Below are positions 40,933 to 50,118 of a stretch of DNA of 64,000 nt, piece by piece. A program made the position numbers and the translations under genes. Source of the stretch: Streptomyces sp. LHD-70 (GTDB taxonomy: Bacteria; Actinomycetota; Actinomycetes; Streptomycetales; Streptomycetaceae); assembly GCF_031157275.1 (NCBI RefSeq), contig NZ_JAVIFW010000019.1, forward strand, positions 82,420 through 146,419. Reading direction: 5' to 3'. The notes under the pieces were generated by a model, which had not been told where the DNA came from, did not search any database, and saw only the letters and a program-made list of their open reading frames with translations. Within the stretch, counting starts at the first letter, position 1, and the number at the start of each line of letters is the position of its first letter.

Positions 40933-43900
40933 TTGAGCCAGATCGTCGTGAAGCGGCCACAGCGGGTGCTGCCGTCCGAAGTGCCCGTGGAACCAGTGCA
41001 GTTGCAACCTCCGCCCGAGCTGCCCAGGGGGCAGCAAGAGGGCGTGCTCATGCAGCTGCTTCCCATGCTGGGCATGGGCGGTTCCGTCGTCTTCTTCTTC
41101 ATGACGCCGAACCCGATCATGCGGATCATGGGCATGGTCATGATCGCGTCCACGATCGCCATGGGCATCGCGATGCTCGTGCGGTACCGCAGGGGCACGC
41201 AAGGCCAGCTCGCCGACATGCGGCGCGACTACTTGAAGTACCTGGCAAAGACGAGGCGTTCGGTCGCGAAGACGGCGCACCGTCAGCGCGACGCCCAGTT
41301 CTTCCTGAACCCCGCTCCGGAGCAGCTGTGGGCCCTCGTCGCGGAAGGCAGCCGCACCTGGGAGCGCCGCATCAGCGACGACGACTTCGCCCAGGTCCGC
41401 ATCGGCCTCGGCAGCCAGCAGCTCGCCACCCCCCTCGTGGTCCCCGAGACAGCACCCGTGGACGAGCTGGAACCCCTCACGGCCGGTGCGATGCGGCAGT
41501 TCATCGCCGCCCACAGCCACCTGGACGGCCTGCCCTTGGCTGTCTCGCTGCGGGCGTTCTACCGCGTCGCGATCAGCGGTGAGGAGGCGAGCGTCCGCGC
41601 TTCCGCCCGCGCCCTGGTCGCCTCACTCGTAGCCCTGCATTCCCCCGAGGACCTGATCGTCGGGGTGGCCGCCGCCTCCGACACCGCGGCCCACTGGGAG
41701 TGGGCGAAGTGGCTGCCGCACGTCCAGGGCGAGGACTCAGACGGGGCAGGGCACACCCGGCTGATCACCACAAGGGCAGCAGACCTCGAAAGGCTCTTCC
41801 AGGACAGGCTCGAAGGCCGTCCACGCTTCCAGCCCGGCGGCCAGCCCCTCCTCGAACAGCCGCATGTCGTCGTCATCCTCGACGGCGAGACCCTCTCCCC
41901 GATGTCCGCCCTCGCCACGGCCGAAGGGCTGCAGGGCGTCACCGTCATCGAGATCGCACCCGGCAGGCCCACCGGCACGCGCGGCGGCCTCTCCATCGAC
42001 GTGCAGCCCGGAGCGCTGCGCCTGGAATCCGGCCACGGCCTTGTCTACGACGGCACCCCGGACCAGCTCAGCCCTGAAGCCGCGGAAGCACTGGCACTCC
42101 AGCTCGCTCCGCTGTACGTGGCTTCGGGCACCGACTCCGACGAACCTCTGCTCGCCAACCTCGACTTCACCGACCTACTCAGCCTCGACGACGCCGAATC
42201 CGTGGACGTCAGCCGCACCTGGCGCCCGCGCTCCCGCACCGAGCGGCTGCGCGTCCCCATCGGCGTCGGCGAGGACGGCACCCCGGTGATGCTGGACCTG
42301 AAGGAAGCGGCCCAGGAGGGCATGGGCCCGCACGGCCTGTGCGTGGGCGCGACCGGTTCCGGCAAGTCGGAGCTGTTGCGCACGCTCGTTCTCGGCCTCG
42401 CCGTGACCCACTCCTCGGAGACGCTCAACTTCGTCCTCGCGGACTTCAAGGGCGGCGCCACGTTCGCGGGCATGGCCGATCTGCCGCATGTCGCCGCGGT
42501 CATCACCAACCTCGCCGACGACCTCACCCTCGTCGACCGCATGGGCGACTCCATCCGCGGCGAACTCAACCGCCGCCAGGAACTCCTGCGCCAGGCTGGC
42601 AACTTCGCCAACATCCACGACTACGAGAAGGCTCGTGCGGCCGGTACCGCGCTGAACCCCATCCCGTCGTTGGTCATCGTCATCGACGAGTTCAGTGAAC
42701 TCCTGACGGCCAAGCCCGACTTCATCGAGATGTTCGTCCAGATCGGCCGCATCGGCCGCTCCCTGGGCGTCCATCTGCTGCTCGCCTCGCAACGCCTGGA
42801 GGAGGGCCGGCTACGCGGCCTGGAGACGTATCTCTCGTACCGCGTCGGCCTGCGCACGTTCTCCGAGGCCGAGTCGCGTGCGGCGCTCGGCGTCCCGGAC
42901 GCGTACCACCTGCCGAACGTCCCCGGCTCGGGCTATCTGAAGTACGGCACGGACGAAATGGTCCGCTTCAAGGCCGCATACGTCTCCGGTGCGCACCGCT
43001 CGGTTTCCGACCGCCCTGCCGTGCAGAACGGGCAGCTGCCGGTGGACCGCCGTCCGGTGCCGTTCACCGCGGCACCTGTGCCGGTGCAGTACGCGCAGCC
43101 GGACCCCCGCACCCTCGTCCCGGACCCCCGTGCAACGACCGAGAGCGACGATGCACTGACCGACACCGTGCTCGACGTCATCGTGCGCCAGCTCGACGGC
43201 CAGGGCCCGGCCGCCCACCAGGTCTGGCTGCCCCCGCTGGACAACCCGCCGCCCTTGGACGCTCTGCTTCCCGGACTCGCTTCCGTGCAGGGCCGCGGCC
43301 TGACCCAGCCCGGCTACGAAGGCGCAGGCCGCCTCGTCGTACCCCTCGGCGTCGTCGACAAGCCCTACGAACAGCGCCGCGACACCCTCTACCGGGACTT
43401 CTCCGGCGCCGCGGGCCACATGCAGATCATCGGCGGCCCACAGTCCGGCAAGTCGACCCTGTTGCGCACCATCGCCTCCGCCTTCGCCCTCACCCACACC
43501 CCACAGGAAGTGCAGTTCTACGGTCTGGACTTCGGCGGTGGCGGCATGGCCTCCCTCTCCGACCTGCCACAGGTCGGCGGCGTCGCCTCACGCCTCGACC
43601 CGGAGCGGGTCCGCCGCACGGTCGCCGAGGTCTACGGCGTCCTCACCCGCCGCGAGGAGTACTTCCGCAGCGCGGGCATCGACTCCATCGCCACGTATCG
43701 CAGGATGCGTGCACGCGGCGAAATCTCGGCGACGGACCAGCCCTGGGGTGACGTCTTCCTGATGATCGACGGCTGGGGCAACTTCCGCACCGAGTACGAA
43801 GCCCTGGAAAGCACCGTCGTAGACCTCGCCGCCCGCGGCCTCGGCTACGGCATCCACGTCATCCTCACCGCCTCACGCTCCATGGAGGTCCGCGCCAACC

Positions 43901-44907
43901 TCAAGGACCTCCTCATGAACCGCCTCGAACTCCGGCTCGGCGACACCATGGACTCGGAGCTAGACCGCAAGCAGGCCACGAACGTCCCCACCGGCGTACC
44001 CGGCCGCGGCATCACCCCCGAGGGCCTGCACTTCATGGCTGCCGTACCGCGCATCGACAGCGCACACACGGACGCCGACCTGTCCGAGGCCACGGCCGCC
44101 ATGGCTAAGGCAGTCGCCCAGCACTGGCCCGCGCCCGGCGCCCCGGCCGTCCGCCTCCTGCCCCGCGAACTGCCCCTCGCCCAGCTGCCCGCAGGCCACG
44201 CAGAACCAGAACGAGGCATCGCCTTCGCGCTCGACGAGAACAACCTGGAACCGGTCTTCCTCAACCTCGAACAGGACCCGTTCTTCCTGGTCTTCGGCGA
44301 GAGCGAGTCCGGAAAATCCAACCTCCTGCGCCTGCTGATCCGGCAGCTGACCGAGCGCTACGACGGCGACGTCTGCAAGCTCTTCGTCATCGACAACCGC
44401 CGCTCGCTGCTCGACGCCACCCCGCGCTCCCACCTCGCCGAGTACATCCCGATGTCGAACGCGATGGATCACCATATGGAGGCCCTGGCCGGCCTGATGA
44501 AGCGGCGCACGCCGTCCCCCGACGTCACCGCCCAGGAGCTACGGGACCGCAGCTGGTGGCAGGGCCCGACGGTGTACGTCGTCATCGACGACTACGACCT
44601 CGTCTCCAACTCCAGCGGCAACCCGCTCGCACCCCTCACCGAGCTCCTGCCATTCGCCCGAGACGTCGGCGTCCGCTTCATCCTCGCCCGCAACACGGCC
44701 GGCGCAGGCCGCTCCGCCTACGAACCCTTCATGCAACGGATCAAGGAGCTCGGCGCCCAGGGCGTCGTCCTCTCCGGAGACCCGAACGAGGGCGACATCC
44801 TCGGCAACGTACGCCCACGGCCCATGCCACAAGGCCGCGGCACCTTCGTCTCGCGACGACGCGGGAACCCACTGGTGCAGACGGGACTCGTGGACGGGCA
44901 CTACTGA
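40933..44907 (+). CDS. eccC: EccC, three-domain FtsK/SpoIIIE-type T7SS motor ATPase
   Basis: 1324 residues, EccCa and EccCb fused. Two TM helices lie near 45-80. ATPase 1: Walker A 'GATGSGKSELL' (470-480), Walker B 'IVIDEF' (582-587). ATPase 2: 'GGPQSGKSTLL' (834-844), 'LMIDGW'. ATPase 3: 'GESESGKSNLL' (1121-1131), 'VVIDDYD'. EccC binds WXG substrates on ATPase 3 and drives secretion. The TTG start gives the typical 'MSQIVVKRP' opening, with GGGGGCG upstream. It is transcribed away from eccD and ends in a hairpin. The C-terminus is duplicated in the decayed copy at 24.9-27.6 kb. Confidence 0.96.
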   Translation: MSQIVVKRPQRVLPSEVPVEPVQLQPPPELPRGQQEGVLMQLLPMLGMGGSVVFFFMTPNPIMRIMGMVMIASTIAMGIAMLVRYRRGTQGQLADMRRDYLKYLAKTRRSVAKTAHRQRDAQFFLNPAPEQLWALVAEGSRTWERRISDDDFAQVRIGLGSQQLATPLVVPETAPVDELEPLTAGAMRQFIAAHSHLDGLPLAVSLRAFYRVAISGEEASVRASARALVASLVALHSPEDLIVGVAAASDTAAHWEWAKWLPHVQGEDSDGAGHTRLITTRAADLERLFQDRLEGRPRFQPGGQPLLEQPHVVVILDGETLSPMSALATAEGLQGVTVIEIAPGRPTGTRGGLSIDVQPGALRLESGHGLVYDGTPDQLSPEAAEALALQLAPLYVASGTDSDEPLLANLDFTDLLSLDDAESVDVSRTWRPRSRTERLRVPIGVGEDGTPVMLDLKEAAQEGMGPHGLCVGATGSGKSELLRTLVLGLAVTHSSETLNFVLADFKGGATFAGMADLPHVAAVITNLADDLTLVDRMGDSIRGELNRRQELLRQAGNFANIHDYEKARAAGTALNPIPSLVIVIDEFSELLTAKPDFIEMFVQIGRIGRSLGVHLLLASQRLEEGRLRGLETYLSYRVGLRTFSEAESRAALGVPDAYHLPNVPGSGYLKYGTDEMVRFKAAYVSGAHRSVSDRPAVQNGQLPVDRRPVPFTAAPVPVQYAQPDPRTLVPDPRATTESDDALTDTVLDVIVRQLDGQGPAAHQVWLPPLDNPPPLDALLPGLASVQGRGLTQPGYEGAGRLVVPLGVVDKPYEQRRDTLYRDFSGAAGHMQIIGGPQSGKSTLLRTIASAFALTHTPQEVQFYGLDFGGGGMASLSDLPQVGGVASRLDPERVRRTVAEVYGVLTRREEYFRSAGIDSIATYRRMRARGEISATDQPWGDVFLMIDGWGNFRTEYEALESTVVDLAARGLGYGIHVILTASRSMEVRANLKDLLMNRLELRLGDTMDSELDRKQATNVPTGVPGRGITPEGLHFMAAVPRIDSAHTDADLSEATAAMAKAVAQHWPAPGAPAVRLLPRELPLAQLPAGHAEPERGIAFALDENNLEPVFLNLEQDPFFLVFGESESGKSNLLRLLIRQLTERYDGDVCKLFVIDNRRSLLDATPRSHLAEYIPMSNAMDHHMEALAGLMKRRTPSPDVTAQELRDRSWWQGPTVYVVIDDYDLVSNSSGNPLAPLTELLPFARDVGVRFILARNTAGAGRSAYEPFMQRIKELGAQGVVLSGDPNEGDILGNVRPRPMPQGRGTFVSRRRGNPLVQTGLVDGHY

Positions 44908-44960
44908 TCGAGTGTCCGCTGCACCGCGGAACTCTCACTGCGGGGCGAAAACCGGTCGGT

Positions 44961-44996
44961 GGGGGGGCGACCGCTGGCGTCGTGACGCCACCCCCC
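44961..44996 (+). terminator. eccC terminator hairpin
   Basis: A G-run (44961-44967) pairs with a C-run (44991-44996) around an inner stem GGCGT/ACGCC, 54 bases after the eccC stop. The rest of 44908-45183 has no gene. Confidence 0.6.
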
Positions 44997-45183
44997 TCAT
45001 GCTCCACCGCGGCATTGCTAACTGTGCGTATGGCCGTACGGGGCCGTCATGGACGTTCGCCTGGCAGGTCAGAAGGGGTGCGCGTACGCCAGTGGACAGT
45101 GACGTCCGTCAGCGAACTGGACAACGATCAGGACAACGGGGCAATCGTGGGACAGGGGAGCGTGCCTCGGGCAGGCTGCCCGC

Positions 45184-45723
45184 ATGGACCAGGGAATAGC
45201 GGCAGTTCTCGGGGCGGGAGTCGGCATTGCAGGCGGTTTGGGGTCCGCGCTGCTCGGCCACATGACGGCGAGACGGCAGTCACGGGACCAAGGGCGGCTT
45301 GACCATGGACTGAAGCTCCGAGACGAGCGCATGTCGGCATACCTGGCGTTCCTGGAGGGAGCGGAACGTACGCTCCTACCCCTGGCTGACCTTCGTGAGT
45401 GCTTGCTGGAGCCAGACGAGTTCTCTGAACCAGCTTGGCTCAGGATCGAGCAACACATCGATGGTCTCAACGCCCACCGGGGCGAGTTGGTGAGGCTCCT
45501 CACGCGGGTCACCCTGGCGGGACCTCAAGAAGTGGACCGCAGTGCAGGGCAAGTCCTTGCAGCGCTCGCCGTGATAGCGCGGTACATCGAACCTCTTCGG
45601 GGAGCTCCTGGGCTGGATGCCCGTACTCAACCCCGTTTCGACGAGTTGATGCACGAGGTCAACGCCAAGCATCAAAGTTTCGTGACCGCCGTGCGTGCGG
45701 TGCTGTCTGCACCACCACTGTGA
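45184..45723 (+). CDS. Single-TM membrane protein, 179 aa
   Basis: 'MDQGIAAVLGAGVGIAGGLG' starts a hydrophobic, Gly-rich membrane segment, followed by 'RRQSRDQ' and a long helical cytoplasmic domain ('RMSAYLAFLEGAERTLLPLA', 'QVLAALAVIARYIEPLRG'). The family resembles small Streptomyces membrane proteins of unknown role. The next gene repeats its N-terminal pattern, indicating duplication. It lies in the T7SS-to-tail cargo segment. Confidence 0.65.
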   Translation: MDQGIAAVLGAGVGIAGGLGSALLGHMTARRQSRDQGRLDHGLKLRDERMSAYLAFLEGAERTLLPLADLRECLLEPDEFSEPAWLRIEQHIDGLNAHRGELVRLLTRVTLAGPQEVDRSAGQVLAALAVIARYIEPLRGAPGLDARTQPRFDELMHEVNAKHQSFVTAVRAVLSAPPL

Positions 45724-45851
45724 CGGCCGCCGAGCGGGAGCGGAATGAGGGCCTCTAGCGATCCGACTAGGACCACGGCAGGCGCTCTTGCTGGTCCCGC
45801 TCCGGCTGCTCGGTGGTCGGCGCCAAGAGGGTCCTGGCGCACCTCGTCGCC

Positions 45852-46106
45852 ATGGACCAGGGGTGGGCGACGGTCGCCGCCGCCGCAGTTGGTCTGCTCA
45901 GCGCGGTACTGGGCGATGTCTACGGGTACGCCAGGGGTCGAGCTCAGTCACGCGACACCGTCGACGAAGTGCAGCTCCAGCTCTCCGGGCAACGAGCCGC
46001 CTCACTGATACCGAGCTGCGGGCCGTGTGGCGCTGCGCCGACGCCGAGTGCGACGCTCCTCGCAAGAGTGCTGGAGTGCGAGCGAGGAGACGCGTCATTT
46101 CCCTGA
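45852..46106 (+). pseudogene. Truncated paralogue of the 45184 membrane protein
   Basis: ATG 45852 begins 'MDQGWATVAAAAVGLLSAVL' and continues 'GRAQSRDTVDEVQLQL', matching the first about 40 residues of the preceding protein (MDQG, Gly-rich TM, QSRD). The sequence then degenerates into Cys/Pro-rich residues and overlaps the oppositely oriented oxygenase gene. It is probably a broken tandem copy. Confidence 0.5.
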
Positions 46107-47288
46107 GGAGAGTGGTGGTCCCTGGCGACGTAGGAAACTTCGCAGGACCAGTTGCTCCTCCCCGCCTGGCACGTCCGCCGGTCCTTCCCCGAGCGGTTCG
46201 CGACCGTAGCAGCACAGGTGTTGGTTGACGATCAGCAGGTCGCCGGCGTCGAGTTGGACCTTCCGCTGGCCAGTGATCAGTTCGGCCTCAAGGGATCGCG
46301 TCGCTCTGGCGTATGGGTCTTGGGTGTCGGAATCGTTGACCATGTTTGGAGCGAAGCGGACGTAGCCTCCCTGCGTGGCCATCCCGTCGATGACTGGGAA
46401 GCTTGGCCATTCGACGCCCACGCCGACCAGGTCGCGGAGCGGGCCGATCTTGTAGCGCTGGTGACTGAGCACTTCCGCCTCGCAGTGGCCCAATCGGGAG
46501 ACCGCTCGACGGCTGTTCGACACCAAGCTGCGGCCCTGGCCATTGAGATCAGCGCGTACGCAGAGGTAGGCGCAATAGTCCGGTGGCCAGGTCGAGTTGG
46601 GGATCTCCAGGTGGAGCGGGATGGCGCCGGCCGTGGCGTCGGTTGCGTTCCACAGGCGTTGGCTTTTGAGGACCGAGAGGGGCGTGGCGACCAGGGCAAG
46701 TAGGGCTGTGACGGCCCGTGTGAAGGCGGCAGTCGACCCGGCTGCGTCCTGGAGCCCCGCCAACTGGAGCACCACAAAGCCTTCGCCGTCCTCGTCGTCG
46801 AGTAGCTCCCTGCATCGCTCGGCGAGCTCGGTCGCCTGCGGCAGGGCACCTGATTCCCGACGCTCGGCGAGCTCGGTCGCCTGCGGCAGGGCACCTGATT
46901 CCCGCCCGTATATCGCGGCGACCTCGGATGTCAGCTGGCCGCTCAAGAACTGCTCGGGAGGCAGTCTTTCCCTGTATCGGGCGAGGGCGACGGCGAGTTC
47001 GTCGGACACAGGGACCTTCTGCACGGCCACGGCAGGAGTCGCTGGCGGGGCGGCCACCGTGGCATTGAACTGTTGGACCAGCGTCAGTTCGTAGCCGCTG
47101 TGATGGGTGCGGCCCGCGTGTTTGAGACACCAGAGTTGAGCGACGTCTGGATCGGACTGATCCTTCGAACGTTCCATGCACGTCAGGCACTTGCCCACGT
47201 ATCGCAAGGCCGTGGACGGCATGGCCGTCAGGGCCCATTCGGTGAACCTGAACCGTCCTTGTGCGGCGGTCGTGCTGCCCGCGCTCAT
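46095..47288 (-). CDS. Clavaminate-synthase-like Fe(II)/2OG oxygenase with Cys-rich N-domain
   Basis: 397 residues. The N-terminal 80 residues have 'YVGKCLTCMERS' and 'QLWCLKHAGRTHHSGYEL', a zinc-finger-like domain common in Streptomyces accessory proteins. From about residue 100 the protein follows the TauD/clavaminate-synthase pattern: the metal pair HxE in 'IPLHLEIPNSTWPPDYCAYL' and the distal region 'LLIVNQHLCCYGREPL', where the usual VHGR His appears as Tyr. A perfect in-frame 15-residue duplication ('RESGALPQATELAER') is present. The substrate is unknown and activity is uncertain. It is the last gene of a three-gene minus operon. Confidence 0.7.
   Translation of the reverse strand: MSAGSTTAAQGRFRFTEWALTAMPSTALRYVGKCLTCMERSKDQSDPDVAQLWCLKHAGRTHHSGYELTLVQQFNATVAAPPATPAVAVQKVPVSDELAVALARYRERLPPEQFLSGQLTSEVAAIYGRESGALPQATELAERRESGALPQATELAERCRELLDDEDGEGFVVLQLAGLQDAAGSTAAFTRAVTALLALVATPLSVLKSQRLWNATDATAGAIPLHLEIPNSTWPPDYCAYLCVRADLNGQGRSLVSNSRRAVSRLGHCEAEVLSHQRYKIGPLRDLVGVGVEWPSFPVIDGMATQGGYVRFAPNMVNDSDTQDPYARATRSLEAELITGQRKVQLDAGDLLIVNQHLCCYGREPLGEGPADVPGGEEQLVLRSFLRRQGPPLSSGK
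46816..46905. repeat. 45-bp tandem duplication inside the oxygenase gene
   Basis: Two adjacent 45-bp units (46816-46860 and 46861-46905) differ only at their final base. They encode 15 residues twice, so the duplication is recent and in frame. It lies in the linker before the catalytic core. Confidence 0.9.
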
Positions 47289-47671
47289 CCGAATGCCTCG
47301 GCAGTCAGCTGTGGCCCGACTGCATCGCCCTGGCCGTCGTCCCCGTCCGACACACCATCGTCGGGTGCCGGGAGGCGAGCACCCCGGCTGTCAGCGACTC
47401 GCAGGACATCGCCGAGCACCTGCGTCGCTGCCCGCAGCGCGTGCCGTAGAGCGTGCTCCCCGGACTTGTGGTCGGCCAGTACGGCCCGCGCGCCCTTGAG
47501 GACGTCGGCGCCGTCCCTCAACTGGTCCTCCTCGATCTCGTCCGCAAGCTGGGCCAAGGTGCCCTCGGCGTCATTCGTGGACAGGTAGCACGGCTTTCCG
47601 GTGTCGTTCTCCCAAGGCAGCAGGCGCAGCCCCGGGGGTGCGGGCGAGACAGCGTTCCGGTCGTAGGTCAT
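47285..47671 (-). CDS. Hypothetical protein, 128 aa, oxygenase operon
   Basis: A short beta start ('GLRLLPWENDTGKPCYLSTN') is followed by helices ('TLAQLADEIEEDQLRDGADV', 'HALRHALRAATQVLGDVLRV') and an acidic tail. Small proteins of this form accompany TPR-type XRE regulators in Streptomyces. ATGA overlaps connect it to both neighbouring genes. The function is unknown. Confidence 0.65.
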   Translation of the reverse strand: MTYDRNAVSPAPPGLRLLPWENDTGKPCYLSTNDAEGTLAQLADEIEEDQLRDGADVLKGARAVLADHKSGEHALRHALRAATQVLGDVLRVADSRGARLPAPDDGVSDGDDGQGDAVGPQLTAEAFG

Positions 47672-48090
47672 CGGTCGGTCTTCCTCGCCTTCCGAGTGAC
47701 CTCATAGAGGTGGGTGAACTTCGTTACTTGTAGAGCTAGTTGATGGAGATATGACCAGACCCCAAAGGATGTCGTCTCGATGGTGGGGCGGCGCTCCACA
47801 GCGAGTAGGCGATAGGCGTCCTGGTAGTACGCCCTGATCAAGGGGTCCTCGGCGCCGGTCTCCTCCGCGAGGAGCCACCTCAAGCAGTCGCTGAGTTTGG
47901 TTGTCAGTTGCTCGGCGTATGCGCGATCGTGCAGTGGCAACTTCAGTCGGGCGACGGCGTCGACGTCCTCCCGTACGGCCTGAAGGTCGAGCATTTCCGC
48001 TTCACCTCGGGCGTCGCCTATGACCGAGGTCATCTCGGCTTCACCCTCGACGAACAGGTCGGAGAGTTCTTCTTCTGCTCGCATTGTCAT
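47668..48090 (-). CDS. Hypothetical helical protein, first gene of the oxygenase operon
   Basis: 140 residues from ATG 48090 (GAGGAGG about 11 bases upstream); the longer frame to 48204 lacks such a site. The acidic helical start ('MTMRAEEELSDLFVEGEAEM') precedes an all-helical body ('YAEQLTTKLSDCLRWLLAEE', 'AYYQDAYRLLAVERRPTIET'). The family is not recognised. It is divergent from the XRE regulator at 48271, which probably controls it. Confidence 0.6.
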   Translation of the reverse strand: MTMRAEEELSDLFVEGEAEMTSVIGDARGEAEMLDLQAVREDVDAVARLKLPLHDRAYAEQLTTKLSDCLRWLLAEETGAEDPLIRAYYQDAYRLLAVERRPTIETTSFGVWSYLHQLALQVTKFTHLYEVTRKARKTDR

Positions 48091-48258
48091 GGGGCTGCGG
48101 CCTCCTCGGTCGGCGGCGGATAGGTCCACAGGTGCATCGAGTACGTACTCAGTGGACAGCCGGACCGTCACGCCCCACCAGGTGAAACTGGCCGTTACGC
48201 GCACCCGTGACCCCGGTGATTTTTACCTTCGGACTGTCGAAGCGAGCGATGACGCCGC

Positions 48259-48271
48259 TACCTTGCGGACG
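48259..48271 (+). promoter_or_regulatory. Leaderless promoter of the XRE-TPR gene
   Basis: TACCTT (48259-48264) lies 6 bases before GTG 48271, so transcription would begin at the start codon. No ribosome-binding site is present, which supports the leaderless reading. Confidence 0.6.
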
Positions 48272-49521
48272 TGGGTGAAAACAGTGCTCTCGCCGCCGCG
48301 ATGAGCGAACTCGGGCTTTCTCAAAGCAGGTTGGCGCACCGAATCAATGAGGAGATCGAGGACCTCACCGGGAGGGAAGGACGCTTCACCGACCGCGATG
48401 TACGGCGCCTGCTCACCGGTGACACCCGCTGGCCGCATGCCAGGCAGAGGTTGGCGTTGGAGAGGGTGTTCGGGCGGCCTGCTACTGACTTAGGGTTCGT
48501 CCCTCGGGGGAATGCTGCGCATGCGCCACTGGAGGACCCTGTGCATCGCCGTACGTTCCTCACCGCGGGAAGCGGAACCGCCCTTGCCGTCGCCGCGCCC
48601 TCCGCCGGCCGCGCCCACCTCGGCCAGAGCGATGTGGATCGGTTCGGCCGCGAGTACGCGCAGATCATCGCGGCCGACTGGCGGATCGGCGGCGCACAGC
48701 ACGTCGAGAATCGAGCCGTAGATCTCGCCACGCGTATCCAGTCGGAGTTGTCGGCCGGTAGCGCCTCCACCCGGATCCGCCAGCTGCTCTATTCTCTCGC
48801 AGCCGACGTGACCAGCTCCGCCGCTTTCGCCGCGATCGATGCCAAGGCCCGTTCTCGGTCCCGAAGCCATCTCGACCGGGCGGTCACGCTCGCAGGCCTC
48901 TCGGGCAACAGCGGGACTCAATTCCACGTCTGGAACACCATGGCGATGATCGCTGGGCAGAGAAAGGACTTCGCCGAGGGGGCGGCTGCCGCGGACGCGA
49001 TGAAGGCGTTGGGTGTCGCCCGCCGCGACTCCGTTTATGGCTCTCTTGCCCACATGCGTAAGGCCATGGCGCTGGCCAAGAGCCGACAGCGCAGTGACGC
49101 CCTGAAGGCTCTGGCCGCGGCAGAGCGGTCGTTCGAACGGCGGGCAGCAACAGAGCGGCCGGCGTGGATCGGTTTCTACGACGAGAGCGAGGTCGACGGG
49201 CTTTCGGCCAGCGTGTGGTCCGCCTTGGGGGATTTCAGTCGGGCCGAGTACTTCTACCACCGGACATTGGCTGGGCTCCGCCCCGAGCTGGTACGGAATC
49301 GCGCTCTGTATTCGGCGCATCTCGCGCTTTCGCAAGCACATCAAGGTGATCTCGAACTCGCCTGCTCCTCAGGGGAGAAGGCGTACAGCATGCTCACCCC
49401 CGGTTCGGGCTCGAAACGCACGACCGACACCCTCGGACGTGTGCGTCAGCTGCTCGTTGCGTCGGGTTCCCATGCCCGCGAAATCACTGAGTGGACAGAG
49501 AGGTCACGGCAATGGATCTGA
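48271..49521 (+). CDS. XRE-family regulator with TPR-like domain
   Basis: 416 residues. The HTH is at the N-terminus ('MSELGLSQSRLAHRINEEIE', 'DRDVRRLLTGDTRWPHARQR'), then 'VHRRTFLTAGSGTALAVAAP', a Tat-like hydrophobic stretch often seen in this Streptomyces family, and TPR-like helices to the end ('GDFSRAEYFYHRTLAGLRPE', 'LSQAHQGDLELACSSGEKAY'). Such proteins regulate adjacent small operons. The gene overlaps the GNAT gene by 10 bases and is divergent from the oxygenase operon. Confidence 0.85.
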   Translation: MGENSALAAAMSELGLSQSRLAHRINEEIEDLTGREGRFTDRDVRRLLTGDTRWPHARQRLALERVFGRPATDLGFVPRGNAAHAPLEDPVHRRTFLTAGSGTALAVAAPSAGRAHLGQSDVDRFGREYAQIIAADWRIGGAQHVENRAVDLATRIQSELSAGSASTRIRQLLYSLAADVTSSAAFAAIDAKARSRSRSHLDRAVTLAGLSGNSGTQFHVWNTMAMIAGQRKDFAEGAAAADAMKALGVARRDSVYGSLAHMRKAMALAKSRQRSDALKALAAAERSFERRAATERPAWIGFYDESEVDGLSASVWSALGDFSRAEYFYHRTLAGLRPELVRNRALYSAHLALSQAHQGDLELACSSGEKAYSMLTPGSGSKRTTDTLGRVRQLLVASGSHAREITEWTERSRQWI

Positions 49522-50042
49522 AGTTCTACGGGCACCAGGACGCGGCAGAGATCCGGACCATGCTCCTGGACATCCACGACGCCGTCTACGAGGACGAGGG
49601 CGAGGACGCGGGAGATGCGTTCCACTCCACGGAACGGTTCGGCGGGTTCGTCGATCGTTGGAGCAGTCGCGATGGGTGGGTGTGCGTCGTCGGTTTCGAG
49701 GACGGTGAGGCAGTCGGCTTCGCCTACGGTGCTGCCTTCAGCACGGGAGGCTGGTGGCGCGGCTCGGAGCGGCCGACGTCGCTTGCGCCAGAGGACAGGG
49801 TCTTCGCGCTTTCCGAGCTCATGGTGCTGCGGCGCTGGCGCAAGACCGGGGCATCCGTGGCGCTGCACGAAGCCCTCATCGGTGACCGTCCGGAAAAAGC
49901 TGTGACGCTGTTCGTCGACAGGTCCCACCCGAAGGTGCAGGCGCTGTACGAAACGTGGGGGTACGAGCAGGTGGACGAGGCGAAGCCCTACGAGGACTCA
50001 CCTACGTACGCGGTGATGATGAAGCGACTTGCGGGGCGGTAA
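49512..50042 (+). CDS. GNAT-family acetyltransferase
   Basis: 176 residues from ATG 49512 inside the end of the XRE gene. The GNAT pattern includes the strand 'GWVCVVGFEDGEAVGFAYG', the motif-A region 'FALSELMVLRRWRKTGASVA' with the following helix, and 'LYETWGYEQVDEAKP' near the end. The substrate cannot be told. Co-translation with the regulator suggests one regulatory-metabolic unit. Confidence 0.8.
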   Translation: MDLKFYGHQDAAEIRTMLLDIHDAVYEDEGEDAGDAFHSTERFGGFVDRWSSRDGWVCVVGFEDGEAVGFAYGAAFSTGGWWRGSERPTSLAPEDRVFALSELMVLRRWRKTGASVALHEALIGDRPEKAVTLFVDRSHPKVQALYETWGYEQVDEAKPYEDSPTYAVMMKRLAGR

Positions 50043-50105
50043 TCGTGAGCATTTGCGAGGAGAGAGGATCTGTCGACCGGGTATTTGCGGTCTGCCTCAG
50101 CCACC

Positions 50106-50118
50106 TATAGTCGACCGT
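50106..50118 (+). promoter_or_regulatory. Leaderless promoter of lsr2
   Basis: TATAGT (50106-50111) is 7 bases before ATG 50119, and no ribosome-binding site is present. Confidence 0.6.

Noticed and set aside
40335..41582. 415-codon + frame spanning eccD, the intergenic region and eccC
   Set aside because: Arg/Ala-rich shadow crossing two real genes in other frames.
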